From Pirellulaceae bacterium (GTDB lineage: Bacteria > Planctomycetota > Planctomycetia > Pirellulales > Pirellulaceae): DNA of 64,000 nucleotides. The stretch covers positions 124,001-188,000 of the forward strand of contig BPJV01000007.1 of assembly GCA_026004795.1 (NCBI GenBank), in the 5' to 3' direction. The notes below the pieces were generated by a model, which saw nothing but the letters and a program-made list of their open reading frames with translations, was not told where the DNA came from and did not search any database. The position numbers and the translations under genes were made by a program. Positions 1-10,435 of the stretch are shown here, piece by piece (positions within the stretch are counted from its first letter, which is position 1; each line of letters begins with the position of its first letter).

Positions 1-148
1 CGCCTTGAACGCACGATGCCTGGCCGTGTGTACGGGAGCTTTTGATCGTACTCAACTGCAGGGGGCGACCCGCATTGTGCCAGATTTACACGACGTCGAC
101 GAAATAGAATCCTTTTTGCTGTCCCCTGTCCAGGAGAAATGTCGGTGA
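1..148 (+). CDS. HAD-family phosphatase, C-terminal end (partial)
   Basis: A reading frame enters the window at base 2 and stays open to a TGA at 146-148, giving 48 residues. The text resembles the last strand and helix of haloacid-dehalogenase-type phosphatases: a run like NARCLAVCTGAFDR, then QLQGATRIVPDLHDVDEI, where a late-numbered glycine-containing strand is followed by an acidic helix. The rest of the gene, with the catalytic Asp motif, lies outside the window, so the substrate cannot be inferred. Its last 10 bases overlap the start of rsmG (ATG at 139), which suggests translational coupling. It is too short for a firm family call. Confidence 0.6.
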   Translation, partial: ALNARCLAVCTGAFDRTQLQGATRIVPDLHDVDEIESFLLSPVQEKCR

Positions 149-888
149 GTGACCCTTCGATCGAAGCCAGTAGCGGTGGAGCAGGCGGTGTTGAGCCGTC
201 CGGCGAAAGTGCGGATTTGGCCACGGCACTGGAAGCAATCGGAATCGCCGTGGACGGAGCCCAACTCGCTCTGATCGATCGTTACCGAGAACTGTTGTGG
301 GCACAAAACGAGGTGATGAACCTGACGCGTCACACGACGTTCGATTTGTTTGTGCGGCGCGATGTACTTGATGCCGTGCGTCTGGCGGAACTTCTGCAGC
401 CGGGAGAAGATGTTGTCGATTTCGGCACCGGTGGCGGTGTCCCTGGCATTTTGCTAGCAATCCTCAGGCCCGACGTGCAGGTTTCCCTATGCGAAACCGT
501 GCACAAGAAGGCACGCGCTGTGGAACAGTTCGTGCAGCAACTCGATTTGCCGGTTTCCGTGTACCCTATTCCGGTACAGCAATTGTTGGAGGACCTGCGG
601 TTCTCGAGTGTAGTGAGCCGGGCGGTAGGTAGCCTGTCGCGGCAGCTCACGGCCCTCCGCCCGAATTGGATTCATCTCGACCGATTGCTAGCGGTGAAGG
701 GACCAAAATGGTCGGAGGAACGCGGTGAAGCGCGCCATCGTGGTCTACTCAAGGGGCTGGAACTGCGCAAAGTCAGCAGTTATCCCATGCCCGGGACCGG
801 TTCCCACAGCGTCATCCTGCAGATCACTTCCCCGAGAGGTCGTTTCTCGCCATCGGGCGGCTCAGCGGTGCGGCCAGTGGGGCCTTGA
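139..888 (+). CDS. rsmG: 16S rRNA (guanine-N7) methyltransferase RsmG (GidB)
   Basis: RsmG methylates N7 of G527 in 16S rRNA using S-adenosylmethionine. The 249-residue product has the family layout: a helical N-terminus with the LLWAQNEVMNLTRHT segment (about 52-67), the SAM-binding glycine motif DFGTGGGVPG (about 94-103), and the later conserved VVSRAVGSL block. The first 25-30 residues are low-complexity and poorly conserved, so a later start is possible. The ATG overlaps the stop of the upstream HAD gene by 10 bases, and AGGAGA stands just before it, so this start is acceptable. In many bacteria gidB sits next to gidA or parAB; here neither follows. Confidence 0.93.
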   Translation: MSVSDPSIEASSGGAGGVEPSGESADLATALEAIGIAVDGAQLALIDRYRELLWAQNEVMNLTRHTTFDLFVRRDVLDAVRLAELLQPGEDVVDFGTGGGVPGILLAILRPDVQVSLCETVHKKARAVEQFVQQLDLPVSVYPIPVQQLLEDLRFSSVVSRAVGSLSRQLTALRPNWIHLDRLLAVKGPKWSEERGEARHRGLLKGLELRKVSSYPMPGTGSHSVILQITSPRGRFSPSGGSAVRPVGP

Positions 889-1383
889 GCCCGCATCGTG
901 CCCGCGGGCGGAACCAACTAGCGTGACCGTTCTGCTCCTTATCCCGATGGCGTACCCCCGCACAGAAGGGCAGGAAGGTCGAGGATCCGTACTTCGTCCG
1001 CTTCGATTTTTGTTGGCGTCCGTTCGTACCTTTGGCCGACACGTGTTAGCAATAAGGCGAAGCCGTGAACAGGCGGAGGCAGAGGACATCGAATCGGAGC
1101 CATCGCCGCTCTGGCAGCAGCCAGGTGGACGATGGTGGTTGCTGACCAGCGATGCCTGGTCGACGTGCCGCGGGCAATGAAACAGGCTGGGCGAGCGTGC
1201 CGATGGCGGGCCAGCAAGGCACCATGAGGCGACAACGTGGACTTCCCGCCCGGGGATTCGTAGTTACCATGGTGCGCAGCGGTCCGGCGACCAGGTGGCA
1301 GGCGGCCCCGCAGGGCTATTCAGTTTGCGATATCGCAGGTATTACGAAGAGAGACCTCGGACACAAAGTTCATTGTAGAAAAC
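889..1383. other. Intergenic region upstream of cysD with a 12-bp palindrome
   Basis: No convincing gene is seen in these 495 bases; open frames present have no domain character. A perfect palindrome TGCGATATCGCA lies at 1326-1337, about 46 bases before the cysD start, a position suitable for an operator. No clear -35/-10 pair was identified. Confidence 0.35.
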
Positions 1384-2295
1384 ATGTCTGCTTATTCATT
1401 GACACACCTGAAGTTGCTGGAGGCCGAGAGCATTCACATCATCCGTGAAGTAGCGGCCTCCTTTTCCAATCCGGTGATGCTCTATTCGATTGGAAAAGAT
1501 TCATCCGTGATGACCCACTTGGCGCTGAAAGCGTTTTATCCGGCCAAGCCGCCGTTTCCATTCTTGCATATCGATACGACGTGGAAGTTTCGCGAGATGA
1601 TCGAGTTTCGCGAGAATTACGCTCGCCAGGAATTGGGGCTCGACTTGCTTGTTTACATCAACGAGGAAGGTTTAAAACTCGGCATCGATCCGGCCGAGAA
1701 CAGTGAAAAGCACACGGAGGTCATGAAGACCGAAGCGCTCAAGCAAGCCTTAAACAAGTATCGTTTCGATGCGGCGTTCGGCGGTGCACGACGCGATGAA
1801 GAAAAGTCCCGGGCCAAAGAGCGCGTCTTCTCATTTCGCGACCGTTTCCATCGCTGGGATCCGAAAAACCAGCGACCAGAATTATGGAATCTGTACAACA
1901 CCAAGGTGAATCCGGGAGAGAGTATTCGCGTCTTTCCGTTGAGCAACTGGACGGAACTCGACGTATGGCAGTACATCCACTTGGAAAAAATCCCCATCGT
2001 CCCTTTGTATTTCGCCAAGGAGCGGCCGGTGATCAACCGCGATGGAACCTTGATCATGGTCGATGACGATCGCCTGAAACTTCGTCCCGGCGAGAAGATC
2101 GAACATCGGCGGGTACGCTTTCGGACGCTCGGTTGTTATCCACTGACCGGTGCGGTGGAGTCCGATGCCACCACGCTGCCGGAGATCATCCAGGAGATGT
2201 TGCTCGCCAAGACTAGCGAGCGTCAAGGGCGGGTGATCGACCGCGACGCTGGCGGTGCCGGAATGGAGGAAAAGAAGAAGCAGGGCTATTTTTGA
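1384..2295 (+). CDS. cysD: Sulfate adenylyltransferase subunit 2 (CysD)
   Basis: The small, catalytic subunit of ATP sulfurylase makes adenosine 5'-phosphosulfate (APS) from ATP and sulfate, with CysN as GTPase partner. The 303-residue length matches the family. It carries the PP-loop ATP-binding motif [10 protein letters not shown] (about 35-44), the [16 protein letters not shown] block (about 136-151), and the family C-terminus ending in KKKQGYF. The first residues [19 protein letters not shown] match typical CysD N-termini, so the start is well supported although no strong Shine-Dalgarno is visible. cysNC follows after about 80 bases, forming the usual cysD-cysN(C) operon. Confidence 0.97.
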   Translation: MSAYSLTHLKLLEAESIHIIREVAASFSNPVMLYSIGKDSSVMTHLALKAFYPAKPPFPFLHIDTTWKFREMIEFRENYARQELGLDLLVYINEEGLKLGIDPAENSEKHTEVMKTEALKQALNKYRFDAAFGGARRDEEKSRAKERVFSFRDRFHRWDPKNQRPELWNLYNTKVNPGESIRVFPLSNWTELDVWQYIHLEKIPIVPLYFAKERPVINRDGTLIMVDDDRLKLRPGEKIEHRRVRFRTLGCYPLTGAVESDATTLPEIIQEMLLAKTSERQGRVIDRDAGGAGMEEKKKQGYF

Positions 2296-2373
2296 TCCTC
2301 CACCCCAACGCACCAAGTGGGCCGACAAGCCTGGTTTGTTCCGATCCGATTTGCAACAACAGACACTTGCGAC

Positions 2374-4317
2374 ATGAATCATCAAAGCGATCTTATTGCG
2401 ACCGATATCGAAGCCTATTTAGCGCAACACGAACGCAAGGAATTGCTTCGTTTTATCACCTGCGGCAGTGTCGATGACGGCAAGAGCACGCTTATCGGCC
2501 GCCTCCTTTACGACTCGAAGATGCTTTATGAAGATCAGTTAGCGCAGCTCGAAGCCGAATCGCGCACGCATGGAACTACCGGCGGCGGGTTCGATCCGGC
2601 GTTGGTTACCGACGGTTTGAAGGCCGAGCGGGAGCAGGGGATCACCATCGATGTGGCCTACCGCTATTTCTCCACCGCCAAGCGGAAGTTCATCATTGCC
2701 GATACCCCGGGGCACGAACAGTATACGCGGAACATGGCCACCGGCGCTTCGACCGCGGATCTGGCCGTGATTTTGATCGACGCGCGACATGGCGTCCTCA
2801 CGCAAACGCGCCGGCATAGCTTTATCGTATCCTTGCTAGGAATACGTCACGTCGTGGTGACCATCAACAAGATGGATTTGGTCGACTACAGCGAGGAGCG
2901 TTTCGAGGAGATCTGTAATGACTACCGCGATTTCGCCCAGCGCCTCGATCTGCCCGATTTGCATTTCATTCCCATATCGGCGTTGCATGGCGATAACGTT
3001 GTCGAACCCAGTCCGCACATGCCGTGGTATCGCGGCAGTACGTTGATGAATTTCTTGGAAACCGTATACATCGGCTCGGATAGAAATTTTGAAGACTTCC
3101 GTTTTCCTGTCCAATATGTCAATCGCCCCCATCTCGACTTCCGTGGCTTCTGCGGAACGATCGCATCTGGAATCATTCGCGTGGGCGACGAAGTCATGGT
3201 GCTTCCCTCGCGCCAAGCGACTCGAGTAAAAGAAATCGTGACCTTTGACGGCCCCCGGCAGGAAGCCTTCACCCCCCAGTCGGTCACCCTGACATTCGAA
3301 GACGAGATTGATTGCAGCCGTGGGGATATGATCGTACGTCCAGGGAATGTCCCCAAGGTAGGGAACGAAGTCGACGCCATGGTCGTGTGGATGAGCCCCG
3401 AACCGATGGTGCCAGGGAAGAGTTACTTGGTCAAACATACGACGCAGACATGTGTCGGTCAGGTCGATTCCTTGCGATACCGGGTCGATGTCAACACCCT
3501 GCACCGAAGTCCCGCTCCCGTGCTGCAGTTGAACGAAATCGGCCGTTGTAGCATTACCTTGAACCAGCCGATCTATTACGACTCCTACCGCCGCAATCGT
3601 GCCACGGGGGCGTTCATTCTCATTGATCGCATCTCCAACGTGACGGTCGGCGCCGGCATGATCACGGCCCGGGAAACGGACAAGAAGACACGCTTGGCGC
3701 CATGGGAAGCTGCCGAGGCGACCGACGAGACGACCTCGTCCGCCGTGCGAGTGGTCACTGCCGAGGAGCGTCAAGCACGGTTGGGGCAACAGCCGGCTAC
3801 CTTGTTGTTCACCGGGCTCAGCGGCAGCGGCAAATCGACCATCGCCCGTGGCGTCGAACGGGCCCTGTTTGATCTCGGCAGGCTGGCCATCGTGTTGGAT
3901 GGAGAACAATTGCGGCGGGGCCTCAGCGGAGACCTTGGATTCTCCACCGAAGATCGCTCCGAGAACCTGCGCCGGGCTGCTCAGCTGGCCCATCTGCTCA
4001 ACGAAAATGGTATCATCTGTTTAGCTGCACTGATCGCGCCGGACGCGCAAACTCGCGCTAAAGCGGCTGATCTGGTCGGGCATGACCGCATGTTGGTGAT
4101 CCACTGCGAGGCTCCACTGGATGTGTGCCGTGAACGCGATCCGCGAGGACATTATGCGGAGGCAGAAAAAGGGGAGATGCCCGCCCTGCCGGGGGCAGGA
4201 GAGGATTATCAACCACCTGAGAATCCCGACTTGGTGTTGCGGACGGCCGAGGACTCCGTCGAGGAGTGCGTCGAACGTGTCCTTCAATTGCTCCGGAAAC
4301 GCAATTTCATCCGGTAA
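2374..4317 (+). CDS. cysNC: Bifunctional sulfate adenylyltransferase subunit 1 / APS kinase (CysN-CysC fusion)
   Basis: This is a 647-residue fusion. The N-terminal EF-Tu-like GTPase half (CysN) has G1 GSVDDGKST (31-39), the DTPGHEQY G3 motif, and NKMD G4, followed by the beta-barrel domains. The C-terminal half, from about residue 470, is an APS kinase with P-loop GLSGSGKST (about 481-489) that phosphorylates APS to PAPS. Together with CysD it gives activated sulfate in two steps. The open frame extends upstream to 2317, but [16 protein letters not shown] at 2374 looks like the true start of the domain. An acidic protein of unknown role begins 6 bases after the stop, so it is probably co-transcribed. 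Confidence 0.96.
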   Translation: MNHQSDLIATDIEAYLAQHERKELLRFITCGSVDDGKSTLIGRLLYDSKMLYEDQLAQLEAESRTHGTTGGGFDPALVTDGLKAEREQGITIDVAYRYFSTAKRKFIIADTPGHEQYTRNMATGASTADLAVILIDARHGVLTQTRRHSFIVSLLGIRHVVVTINKMDLVDYSEERFEEICNDYRDFAQRLDLPDLHFIPISALHGDNVVEPSPHMPWYRGSTLMNFLETVYIGSDRNFEDFRFPVQYVNRPHLDFRGFCGTIASGIIRVGDEVMVLPSRQATRVKEIVTFDGPRQEAFTPQSVTLTFEDEIDCSRGDMIVRPGNVPKVGNEVDAMVVWMSPEPMVPGKSYLVKHTTQTCVGQVDSLRYRVDVNTLHRSPAPVLQLNEIGRCSITLNQPIYYDSYRRNRATGAFILIDRISNVTVGAGMITARETDKKTRLAPWEAAEATDETTSSAVRVVTAEERQARLGQQPATLLFTGLSGSGKSTIARGVERALFDLGRLAIVLDGEQLRRGLSGDLGFSTEDRSENLRRAAQLAHLLNENGIICLAALIAPDAQTRAKAADLVGHDRMLVIHCEAPLDVCRERDPRGHYAEAEKGEMPALPGAGEDYQPPENPDLVLRTAEDSVEECVERVLQLLRKRNFIR

Positions 4318-4323
4318 ACCGTT

Positions 4324-5499
4324 ATGGTGCGATGCATAGGTCAGTTTGTCGATTACGTCGAGATCGACAACACGGTGCGCAATAGCGTGCTCGGGCGGGT
4401 CACTTTCCTCGACGGAAGCAACGTCGATCTCGACCTGGTGGGCAACTTGCCTCCTGCATTGCGCGGCGCCGCCTGGCAATTCATCAATCCCCATGCTGCC
4501 CCACACCATGAAGACTCCCTGCCAGAGTCCGTGCGCAACCTGCGATTCCAACAAGTAGGGGTCATCGGGCACATCGCCCTGGACTTGCCATGCCCATCCT
4601 CTGCGGATCCAACCACTACCGACGGCAGCCGTACGGCTTCTGGCCATGACGGCTCGCCGGGCCAGTCGCCAAGCGCGACCGACGAATTCTGGTGTTACGG
4701 TTTGCAATGGTTTGGGCAGGACGGCCAAGTGGTTATCGAGGGCCCGTTGGTGGTGCAACGGATCGATGTCCAGGAGGATGAAGGTGACCAGATTTCGTGG
4801 GGGCCGGCCGTCGGTTTGGAAGAGCTGCTCGGTTCTCGTGCCAACGCCTTGCACGACGCCGACGCTGTCAGCGGTCAAGCTGCATCGGTTGACCAAGCCC
4901 CCGAACAACCGCGGCAAGCGGAAGCCAATTTCTTCAAGCAGCTGGTTTGGTACGCGCCCGACGAGGAGGCTCCGCCGAGTACCGGGGGGCCTCATGCGAC
5001 CGACGATACCGCACCTGCGGATGCCGGCGAGTCGGAATTCGAAGAGGCATCAGAGGACTTTACCGGCGGTGAACCGGCCGATGAAGATCTGAACTTGCTG
5101 CATGATGTCGCTGAACAGTTGCAGAAATTCCGTCACGTCTACGAGGAGGAAGAAGAGCCCGTGCCATGGTTGATCCCCGACCCGCTGCAGTTGCCCAAGC
5201 CGCAGCATGTCGAGTCGGAGGAAGAGGCGGAACTATTGGTGCGGCGCGTGCTTGGGCAACTCGCCCGACTGAACATATCTTTGCACGTTTGCTCTCATCT
5301 TGCGAACCGCGATATTTATCGCATGCTTATCGAGCACCTGATCCCTTCTGCTACCGCGCCGGCACGGCTGCCGGAGACCGATGTCATTCTCAACTACGAT
5401 GCCTTTGATTACTGCCCCATCTGCCGCGAGGAGATCGACCTGATGGCCGATGCCGCGATCGATGAAGAGGACTGGGACGACTTGGATAACGAGGAGTGA
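4324..5499 (+). CDS. Hypothetical acidic protein with C-terminal CPIC motif
   Basis: Not recognised as a named family. Three parts can be seen in the 391 residues. The N-terminus (1-90) is folded-looking, with a beta-rich stretch GRVTFLDGSNVDLDLVGNLPP. The middle (about 95-300) is low-complexity and rich in Asp/Glu/Pro/Ala with DEEA and YEEEEEP runs. The C-terminal domain (about 305-391) has VLGQLARLNISLHVC, a motif CPIC at 364-367 that could bind metal with another ligand pair, and a strongly acidic tail. There is no signal peptide or membrane segment. The ATG lies 6 bases after cysNC without a visible Shine-Dalgarno, so translation may be coupled. It converges with the next gene, 9 bases apart. 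Confidence 0.7.
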   Translation: MVRCIGQFVDYVEIDNTVRNSVLGRVTFLDGSNVDLDLVGNLPPALRGAAWQFINPHAAPHHEDSLPESVRNLRFQQVGVIGHIALDLPCPSSADPTTTDGSRTASGHDGSPGQSPSATDEFWCYGLQWFGQDGQVVIEGPLVVQRIDVQEDEGDQISWGPAVGLEELLGSRANALHDADAVSGQAASVDQAPEQPRQAEANFFKQLVWYAPDEEAPPSTGGPHATDDTAPADAGESEFEEASEDFTGGEPADEDLNLLHDVAEQLQKFRHVYEEEEEPVPWLIPDPLQLPKPQHVESEEEAELLVRRVLGQLARLNISLHVCSHLANRDIYRMLIEHLIPSATAPARLPETDVILNYDAFDYCPICREEIDLMADAAIDEEDWDDLDNEE

Positions 5500-5508
5500 T
5501 GCGCGCGG

Positions 5509-8500
5509 TCACTTCACTCCCTTTCCCTCAACTCCTTGTTCATCCGGTGCCAGGAATAGCAGCAGACCGCAATTCTGAGGGAGCAACTCGTCGGTGCGCA
5601 GCAGTCCCCAACTTTGCCATCGATGGTCGGGACCTGCCCGACGGGCGGCTACTGCCCACGCGCTCCCCTGCAGGGATGGGTGACGCGTAAGGCACCGGCG
5701 GTCAATCGCTAATTCGAACCACCACGCATCGTCCCCGTGCCGGACGGCTACGTGCCACCGGGGGTTGTATTGATGCCATCGGTCGCAACGATCGAAGGTC
5801 TGACCGTCTGCGGCGATTCCCAATTGAAAGGCAGTGGCGTAATCGCGATCGACGTCGATACGCAACTCGACATGATCTTCAGCTTCGATTGGTGCATCAT
5901 ATTGTCTCAGGCGTGCTAACTGCGGTGGCGATTGCTGTGGATACCAGGGGCATCTTCCCGCTACGTAGACATATTGCTCGTCGAACGCCCACCACACATC
6001 GCTGGGCGTCCCCTGCGCATCCAGGCGGTGCAGCCGCATCGCTGGTTCCTGCTGCCAGATCGATTCGTCCAAGTGTCCGTCGAGCAGGGGAGGCTGGGAG
6101 GCGGGCACGGCCACAGCATGCCATCGCGGGGGAGGCCCTTGCCGGGTGAGCCACCACTTTTCCTGCGCAGCGATTTGTGGCCACCCAGCCAACTGGCTGG
6201 CGTCCAACAGCCGTTGCAGACGAGCCACAGCCTGGGCTGGTCGCTGCGATTGCCGCTCTTTGCTGGCGGCCTGGGCGATCACGGGGGGCCAAGAGGCAAG
6301 TTCTGGAAATCGTTGCGAGACCGCGGCCAACGTAGAAAACCATGCGGTGGCCTCCTGCGGAAACTGTGCCGCCGCCACTCCCCCCGAGGGCTGATACACT
6401 GCCGCTTCCACCGCTGAGGAATCCCGCCTACCGGAGGTTGCGGCGGCAACTACGATAGGATCACTTTCGAATGGACTGGCTGCCAAAGGATCTACCGTCA
6501 TCCGGTCTGGCGCTCCCTGGGTACCGCGCACCGTTTGCGGCCCGCGGTCAGTCTGGTAGGGTGGCGAATCGGCATTGGCGGGAACCTCCTGGTCCATCGC
6601 CATCGCCTGCCAGACACGGAATTCCTCGCTTCCCGCGGTGCGCAACAGCTCCACCGCCGCGTCGAGAGCGATGTCCGGTTGCAGCCGATAATGGGCGACG
6701 ATCTCCAACACCAGTTGGCGGCGCGCCGACCAGCGCGACGGCGAAAGATCGTCGGCTAGGCGGCGAAGCATGCAACCAACTTCCCGCGCCGGAGTCGACT
6801 GCACCACGAATCGCAAGGACTCTCCCCATGCCGACAGCGGGGCATCGCTGTCCGACAGCTTGGCGATCATCGCCTGCCGATGCGGTCGCCCCATGATCAA
6901 TTGGTAGTTCCCCAACTCCATCGGCGCCAGTTCGCGGCGATGGGATGCTTCCATCCCAATTCCTCCGGCCAACGATTGGACGGCGGCGATGTTGCGGGTT
7001 TGACTCCAGCGAGTCCACATCACGGGCTCGCCGTGGGCCACCGCTTCAGGAGGCATCTCCAGCAACACATCCCATACGGACAACCCCAAGCTGCGCAAGA
7101 ATCGCTGAGGGTTGGTTTGATACCGCTCCACCCCCGGCGGCGGTTGGCCAGTCGCGCGGGAGTAGCAGACGATCTTTTGCGGAAGGTGTCGCTGCAAGCC
7201 CAGCTCTTCAAGCACGGTGAGGATGGCACCAGCCTCTTCGGTAGCAGCCGCAGCCGTGTCGCCAGCGGAAGTGGTCGCCAGGCTCGCCTCCCACACCCCC
7301 ACTGCATCCGCGGGAACCACCACGATCGCCGGTCTCCAGGTAGCACAAAGCACCACAGCCTCCATCGCGCCGCGGATCCCACCATTCTCCGTGTCAGGAA
7401 AAAACCAACGATTGGGCGGTCCCGTTAACGTGATCCCCACCCGCGATACCAGCGATCGGTACCGATGACTCGATGGCGGAAGAAAGTCGGCCGCGGCGAC
7501 AGGTGTCGTATCACCACCAAGGCTCAACACCGTGCGCAGGCGATCGTCCCATGCCGCCGCCACTATCGCCGCCCATGGAGCCTCCGAGGCGCGGCGCGCG
7601 ATGCATAACTGTCCGGCGCGACGGCCGCCTCCCGACTGCGGGTACCACGTGCGGCCACCATCACGAGTGGCGTAAATCCCACCAAATGCGCCAACGGCCC
7701 AGCCTCGCTCCGTGTCCGTAAATTCGAGATCGTAAAGCGGTAGCGCAATACCGGTCCGATAGATGCCCCAGCTGCGTCCCCCATCACTCGAATGGAGCAA
7801 TAGTCCTCCGGGCTCCCCTGCTACCCACACATGAGCACCGCGGGACAGCGCTACGGTCCAAGTTACCCACTGTCGCGCCGAGTCGGATAGCGGTATGGCC
7901 ACTTCGTGCCACTGATGGCCATCGACACTGCTCAACACCCTGCCGTGTCCTCCCACGGCAATCCAACCATGTCCCGTTGCAGCAAGGGAACGAATATCCA
8001 GCAGCGCGCCGTCTCGATGTGGGCTGCCTGTGGTCAAGTTGCCCACGGCGGTCAAGGAATCCACCATGGCGCTCCCCCCGCGTCCCAATCGATCGCAGGC
8101 CATCAGTTCACGCTGGGAACGCCAGGCAGCAGCGGTAGCATGCCCTAACGGAATACGTACCGGTCCCCACGTAATTCCACCATCCCGTGAAATGAAAACG
8201 GAAGCCTGATGGACCGCACTGTAGTCCCCCCAAGCGAGACACTGAGCCCCGTGGTGCGCGATCCCCAGTAGCCGAGGCATATCATGCGGAATCGATTGCC
8301 AGGTTTTTCCCGCATCGTGGGAGATCAGCACGACACCGCGACTGGCCCCTGATCGAGCCCCGATGGTCCCCCCCACGGCAATTGCGCGTGTCTCCGAGAC
8401 GAATACGACTCCGTTCAGATCGGCCACTGTCGCCGAGTCGACGCTTTCCCATCGATGCCCTCCGTCCTCGCTTCGCCACACGGTTCCGGCATCACCGACG

Positions 8501-8856
8501 GCGCAAAGGACATCGGCACCGGCAGCGGCAATGGCCCGTAGCGCTGCGTCCCGCCGACAAGCTTTCGCCAACGACTCTGCCACTACGTCGCCAGCGTCGT
8601 TGTGTCCGTCGGCGAAGGAGGCGTGGTCAAGCGAGGACGTGCCGGTCACCCAACCTCCTTGAGGTGAGGGCAACTGTGCCTGACTGATTGAAGCAACCGC
8701 CACCACGAACATCCCCACTCCCGCTAACCTCCACGCCGCTGTCCTAAGAATGGATGCACGCTGTCGACTGAGAAGGTATCTGCCGCTCAGCCGTCCCACG
8801 ATAGGACGGGCGACTTGATGTCCAGAGGAAAACAATCGCCAGGATTGGAGGATCAT
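5509..8856 (-). CDS. Large secreted protein with YCF48/Asp-box repeats and CBM9-like C-terminal domain
   Basis: About 1115 residues. A hydrophobic stretch, LAGVGMFVVAVASISQAQ, fits a signal peptide after a long basic n-region. Residues about 70-400 hold at least five Asp-box motifs of the S-x-D-x-G-x-x-W kind (RSEDGGHRWES, SHDAGKTWQS, SRDGGITWGP, SSDGGRSWGI, TRDGGRTWYP), implying a beta-propeller like YCF48/BNR proteins. A central alpha/beta region of unknown fold follows. The last roughly 200 residues (VPASQPPLLDGHLDESIW onward) resemble CBM9/DUF1083-type carbohydrate-binding domains. The open frame begins at 8955, but ATG at 8856 has GGAG nine bases before it. Probably exported and polymer- or cell-surface-related; that role is inference. 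Confidence 0.82.
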   Translation of the reverse strand: MILQSWRLFSSGHQVARPIVGRLSGRYLLSRQRASILRTAAWRLAGVGMFVVAVASISQAQLPSPQGGWVTGTSSLDHASFADGHNDAGDVVAESLAKACRRDAALRAIAAAGADVLCAVGDAGTVWRSEDGGHRWESVDSATVADLNGVVFVSETRAIAVGGTIGARSGASRGVVLISHDAGKTWQSIPHDMPRLLGIAHHGAQCLAWGDYSAVHQASVFISRDGGITWGPVRIPLGHATAAAWRSQRELMACDRLGRGGSAMVDSLTAVGNLTTGSPHRDGALLDIRSLAATGHGWIAVGGHGRVLSSVDGHQWHEVAIPLSDSARQWVTWTVALSRGAHVWVAGEPGGLLLHSSDGGRSWGIYRTGIALPLYDLEFTDTERGWAVGAFGGIYATRDGGRTWYPQSGGGRRAGQLCIARRASEAPWAAIVAAAWDDRLRTVLSLGGDTTPVAAADFLPPSSHRYRSLVSRVGITLTGPPNRWFFPDTENGGIRGAMEAVVLCATWRPAIVVVPADAVGVWEASLATTSAGDTAAAATEEAGAILTVLEELGLQRHLPQKIVCYSRATGQPPPGVERYQTNPQRFLRSLGLSVWDVLLEMPPEAVAHGEPVMWTRWSQTRNIAAVQSLAGGIGMEASHRRELAPMELGNYQLIMGRPHRQAMIAKLSDSDAPLSAWGESLRFVVQSTPAREVGCMLRRLADDLSPSRWSARRQLVLEIVAHYRLQPDIALDAAVELLRTAGSEEFRVWQAMAMDQEVPANADSPPYQTDRGPQTVRGTQGAPDRMTVDPLAASPFESDPIVVAAATSGRRDSSAVEAAVYQPSGGVAAAQFPQEATAWFSTLAAVSQRFPELASWPPVIAQAASKERQSQRPAQAVARLQRLLDASQLAGWPQIAAQEKWWLTRQGPPPRWHAVAVPASQPPLLDGHLDESIWQQEPAMRLHRLDAQGTPSDVWWAFDEQYVYVAGRCPWYPQQSPPQLARLRQYDAPIEAEDHVELRIDVDRDYATAFQLGIAADGQTFDRCDRWHQYNPRWHVAVRHGDDAWWFELAIDRRCLTRHPSLQGSAWAVAARRAGPDHRWQSWGLLRTDELLPQNCGLLLFLAPDEQGVEGKGVK

Positions 8857-9473
8857 GCTGGAAAACTCCATGCGTCGCGACGCGAAATGGCGGTCATTCC
8901 ACCAGCACACGATTCCACATTCGCTAAACGTCAATAAGTGCAGCTGAATCGCCATCAGGCCGGAGGCTCCCCCCCGAGCGATACCACGGAGTCTAGAAGG
9001 TCGAAACTACCAATATCCAGCCCAATTCCAGTCTGGCGACCGACGAGAGGCACGATCAGTGGTATCCAACCCCGGCTCGCCACGTCCTCGTTGTCATGGG
9101 GGAAGTTTGCAGCGACCGATGGCCCATACCGACTGTGGCAGCGATTCCCTGCTGGCATCGAGCAGGACCAGCGGTTACCGCATAACGGGGCCGCCGAGCC
9201 GCCGAGCGGAGAAACGAATCGCTCTTGCCTCGGTCTTCGGCGATGACGTATTTTGCCTGCATCAGCACCGGGAAACGCGTTGGGCGGCTAGGTAGGGTGT
9301 AACGGTTGTTCCGGTGAACCGCTGAGGTGAATCGTTCCAATCATCACGTTTTGATTGTCGTATACGATTCAGGCCGTTCGATGAACATCGTAAAGGACCA
9401 TGGTGCAGAGCGGTCATCTGTCCTTGCGATGCTAAAACCAACGGAGTCAGTGAATCCCATGGAGGGTGATGGA
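8857..9473. other. Divergent intergenic region
   Basis: These 617 bases separate the minus-strand YCF48 gene from the plus-strand DUF1571 gene, so both promoters should lie here. No coding frame looks real, and no convincing -35/-10 pair, operator or hairpin was found by eye. Confidence 0.3.
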
Positions 9474-10358
9474 ATGCGAACAGCCAATCGACGTCAGTTT
9501 CTTTTCGTGTCTTCAGCCTTGGGAGGTTCCTTAGCGCTGTCCGCATCTGCCCTGGGACAAGAACCGCGAACTGGGTTGACCGAGCCGGTTGTCCGGACCG
9601 CCAAAAACCAACCGGTCGCCACCCCGGACGGCGTACCGCATCCGCTCGACCCCGCGTTGAAACTCGCCTACGCCAGCTTGAATCACATTCGCGCTACCAT
9701 CCATGACTACACCGCCATTCTCATCAAGCGAGAGCGGATCGATGGCGTCTTGGGCGACTACGAATACATGGGCGTCAAGGTACGAAACCGTAAGGTGCAG
9801 GACGGCCGCGTGGTCGTGCCGTTCAGCGTTTACATGACCTTCCTGAAGCCTGCCAGCGTCAAAGGTCGCGAAGTCATCTACGTCGAGAATCAAAATGATG
9901 GCAAGCTCGTCGCGCACGAGGGGGGAATGAGTGGGCGATTCTTACCCACCGTCACTTTAGACCCAAACGGCGCGCTGGCCATGCGCGGCCAACGATATCC
10001 CATTACCGATCTCGGTATCGAAAACCTCGTCGTCAAGTTGATCGAGAAGGGAGAGCGAGACCGTCGTAACGGCATGTGCCAGGTCCAGTTCCACCAAGGA
10101 GTCAAGGTCGGAGGACGTCCCTGCACGCTGTTGACGGTTACCCACAACGACCGTCAACCCTACTACGACTTCCACAAAGCACAGATTTTCATCGACAGCT
10201 CATTGAATATCCCCGTGCGGTACTGCGCCTACGATTGGCCCAAAGTTCCAGGAGGCGAGCCCGAGGTGATCGAAGAGTACACCTATCAAAACATCCGAAT
10301 CAACGTGGGGCTGACCGACGAAGACTTCGATCAAAACAATCCTAAATACAACTTCTGA
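9474..10358 (+). CDS. DUF1571 domain-containing exported protein (Tat-like signal)
   Basis: A 294-residue protein. The N-terminus MRTANRRQFLFVSSALGG has the twin arginine and F-L pattern of a Tat signal, ending near ASALGQ. The remainder matches the planctomycete DUF1571 family as I know it: the conserved blocks DYTAILIKRERIDG, PFSVYMTFLKPASVKGREVIY, a central GLGI-like segment, and YYDFHKAQIFIDSSLNIPVRY near the end. Its function is unknown; the fold may be related to outer-membrane-lipoprotein-sorting-like barrels, which is inference. The frame is open from 9327, but ATG 9474 has GGAGGGTGATGGA before it. It is followed by a strong terminator, so it is probably monocistronic. Confidence 0.88.
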   Translation: MRTANRRQFLFVSSALGGSLALSASALGQEPRTGLTEPVVRTAKNQPVATPDGVPHPLDPALKLAYASLNHIRATIHDYTAILIKRERIDGVLGDYEYMGVKVRNRKVQDGRVVVPFSVYMTFLKPASVKGREVIYVENQNDGKLVAHEGGMSGRFLPTVTLDPNGALAMRGQRYPITDLGIENLVVKLIEKGERDRRNGMCQVQFHQGVKVGGRPCTLLTVTHNDRQPYYDFHKAQIFIDSSLNIPVRYCAYDWPKVPGGEPEVIEEYTYQNIRINVGLTDEDFDQNNPKYNF

Positions 10359-10410
10359 GGCTGATACCCCTCGTCGACAACGCTTTTTCCGTGCCGATTC
10401 TCCGCCCACA

Positions 10411-10435
10411 GCCCATCCAACGATGGGCCTTTTTT
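10411..10435 (+). terminator. Rho-independent terminator after the DUF1571 gene
   Basis: A perfect 7-bp stem GCCCATC / GATGGGC with a CAAC loop (10411-10428) is followed by C and six T residues. It lies 52 bases after the stop codon. Confidence 0.88.

Noticed and set aside
725-1180. 151-aa frame after rsmG
   Set aside because: It overlaps the real rsmG gene in another frame, is rich in Arg/Pro/Ser, and has no domain character.
2836-3993. 385-aa minus-strand frame opposite cysNC
   Set aside because: Antisense shadow; the plus strand encodes an unmistakable GTPase.
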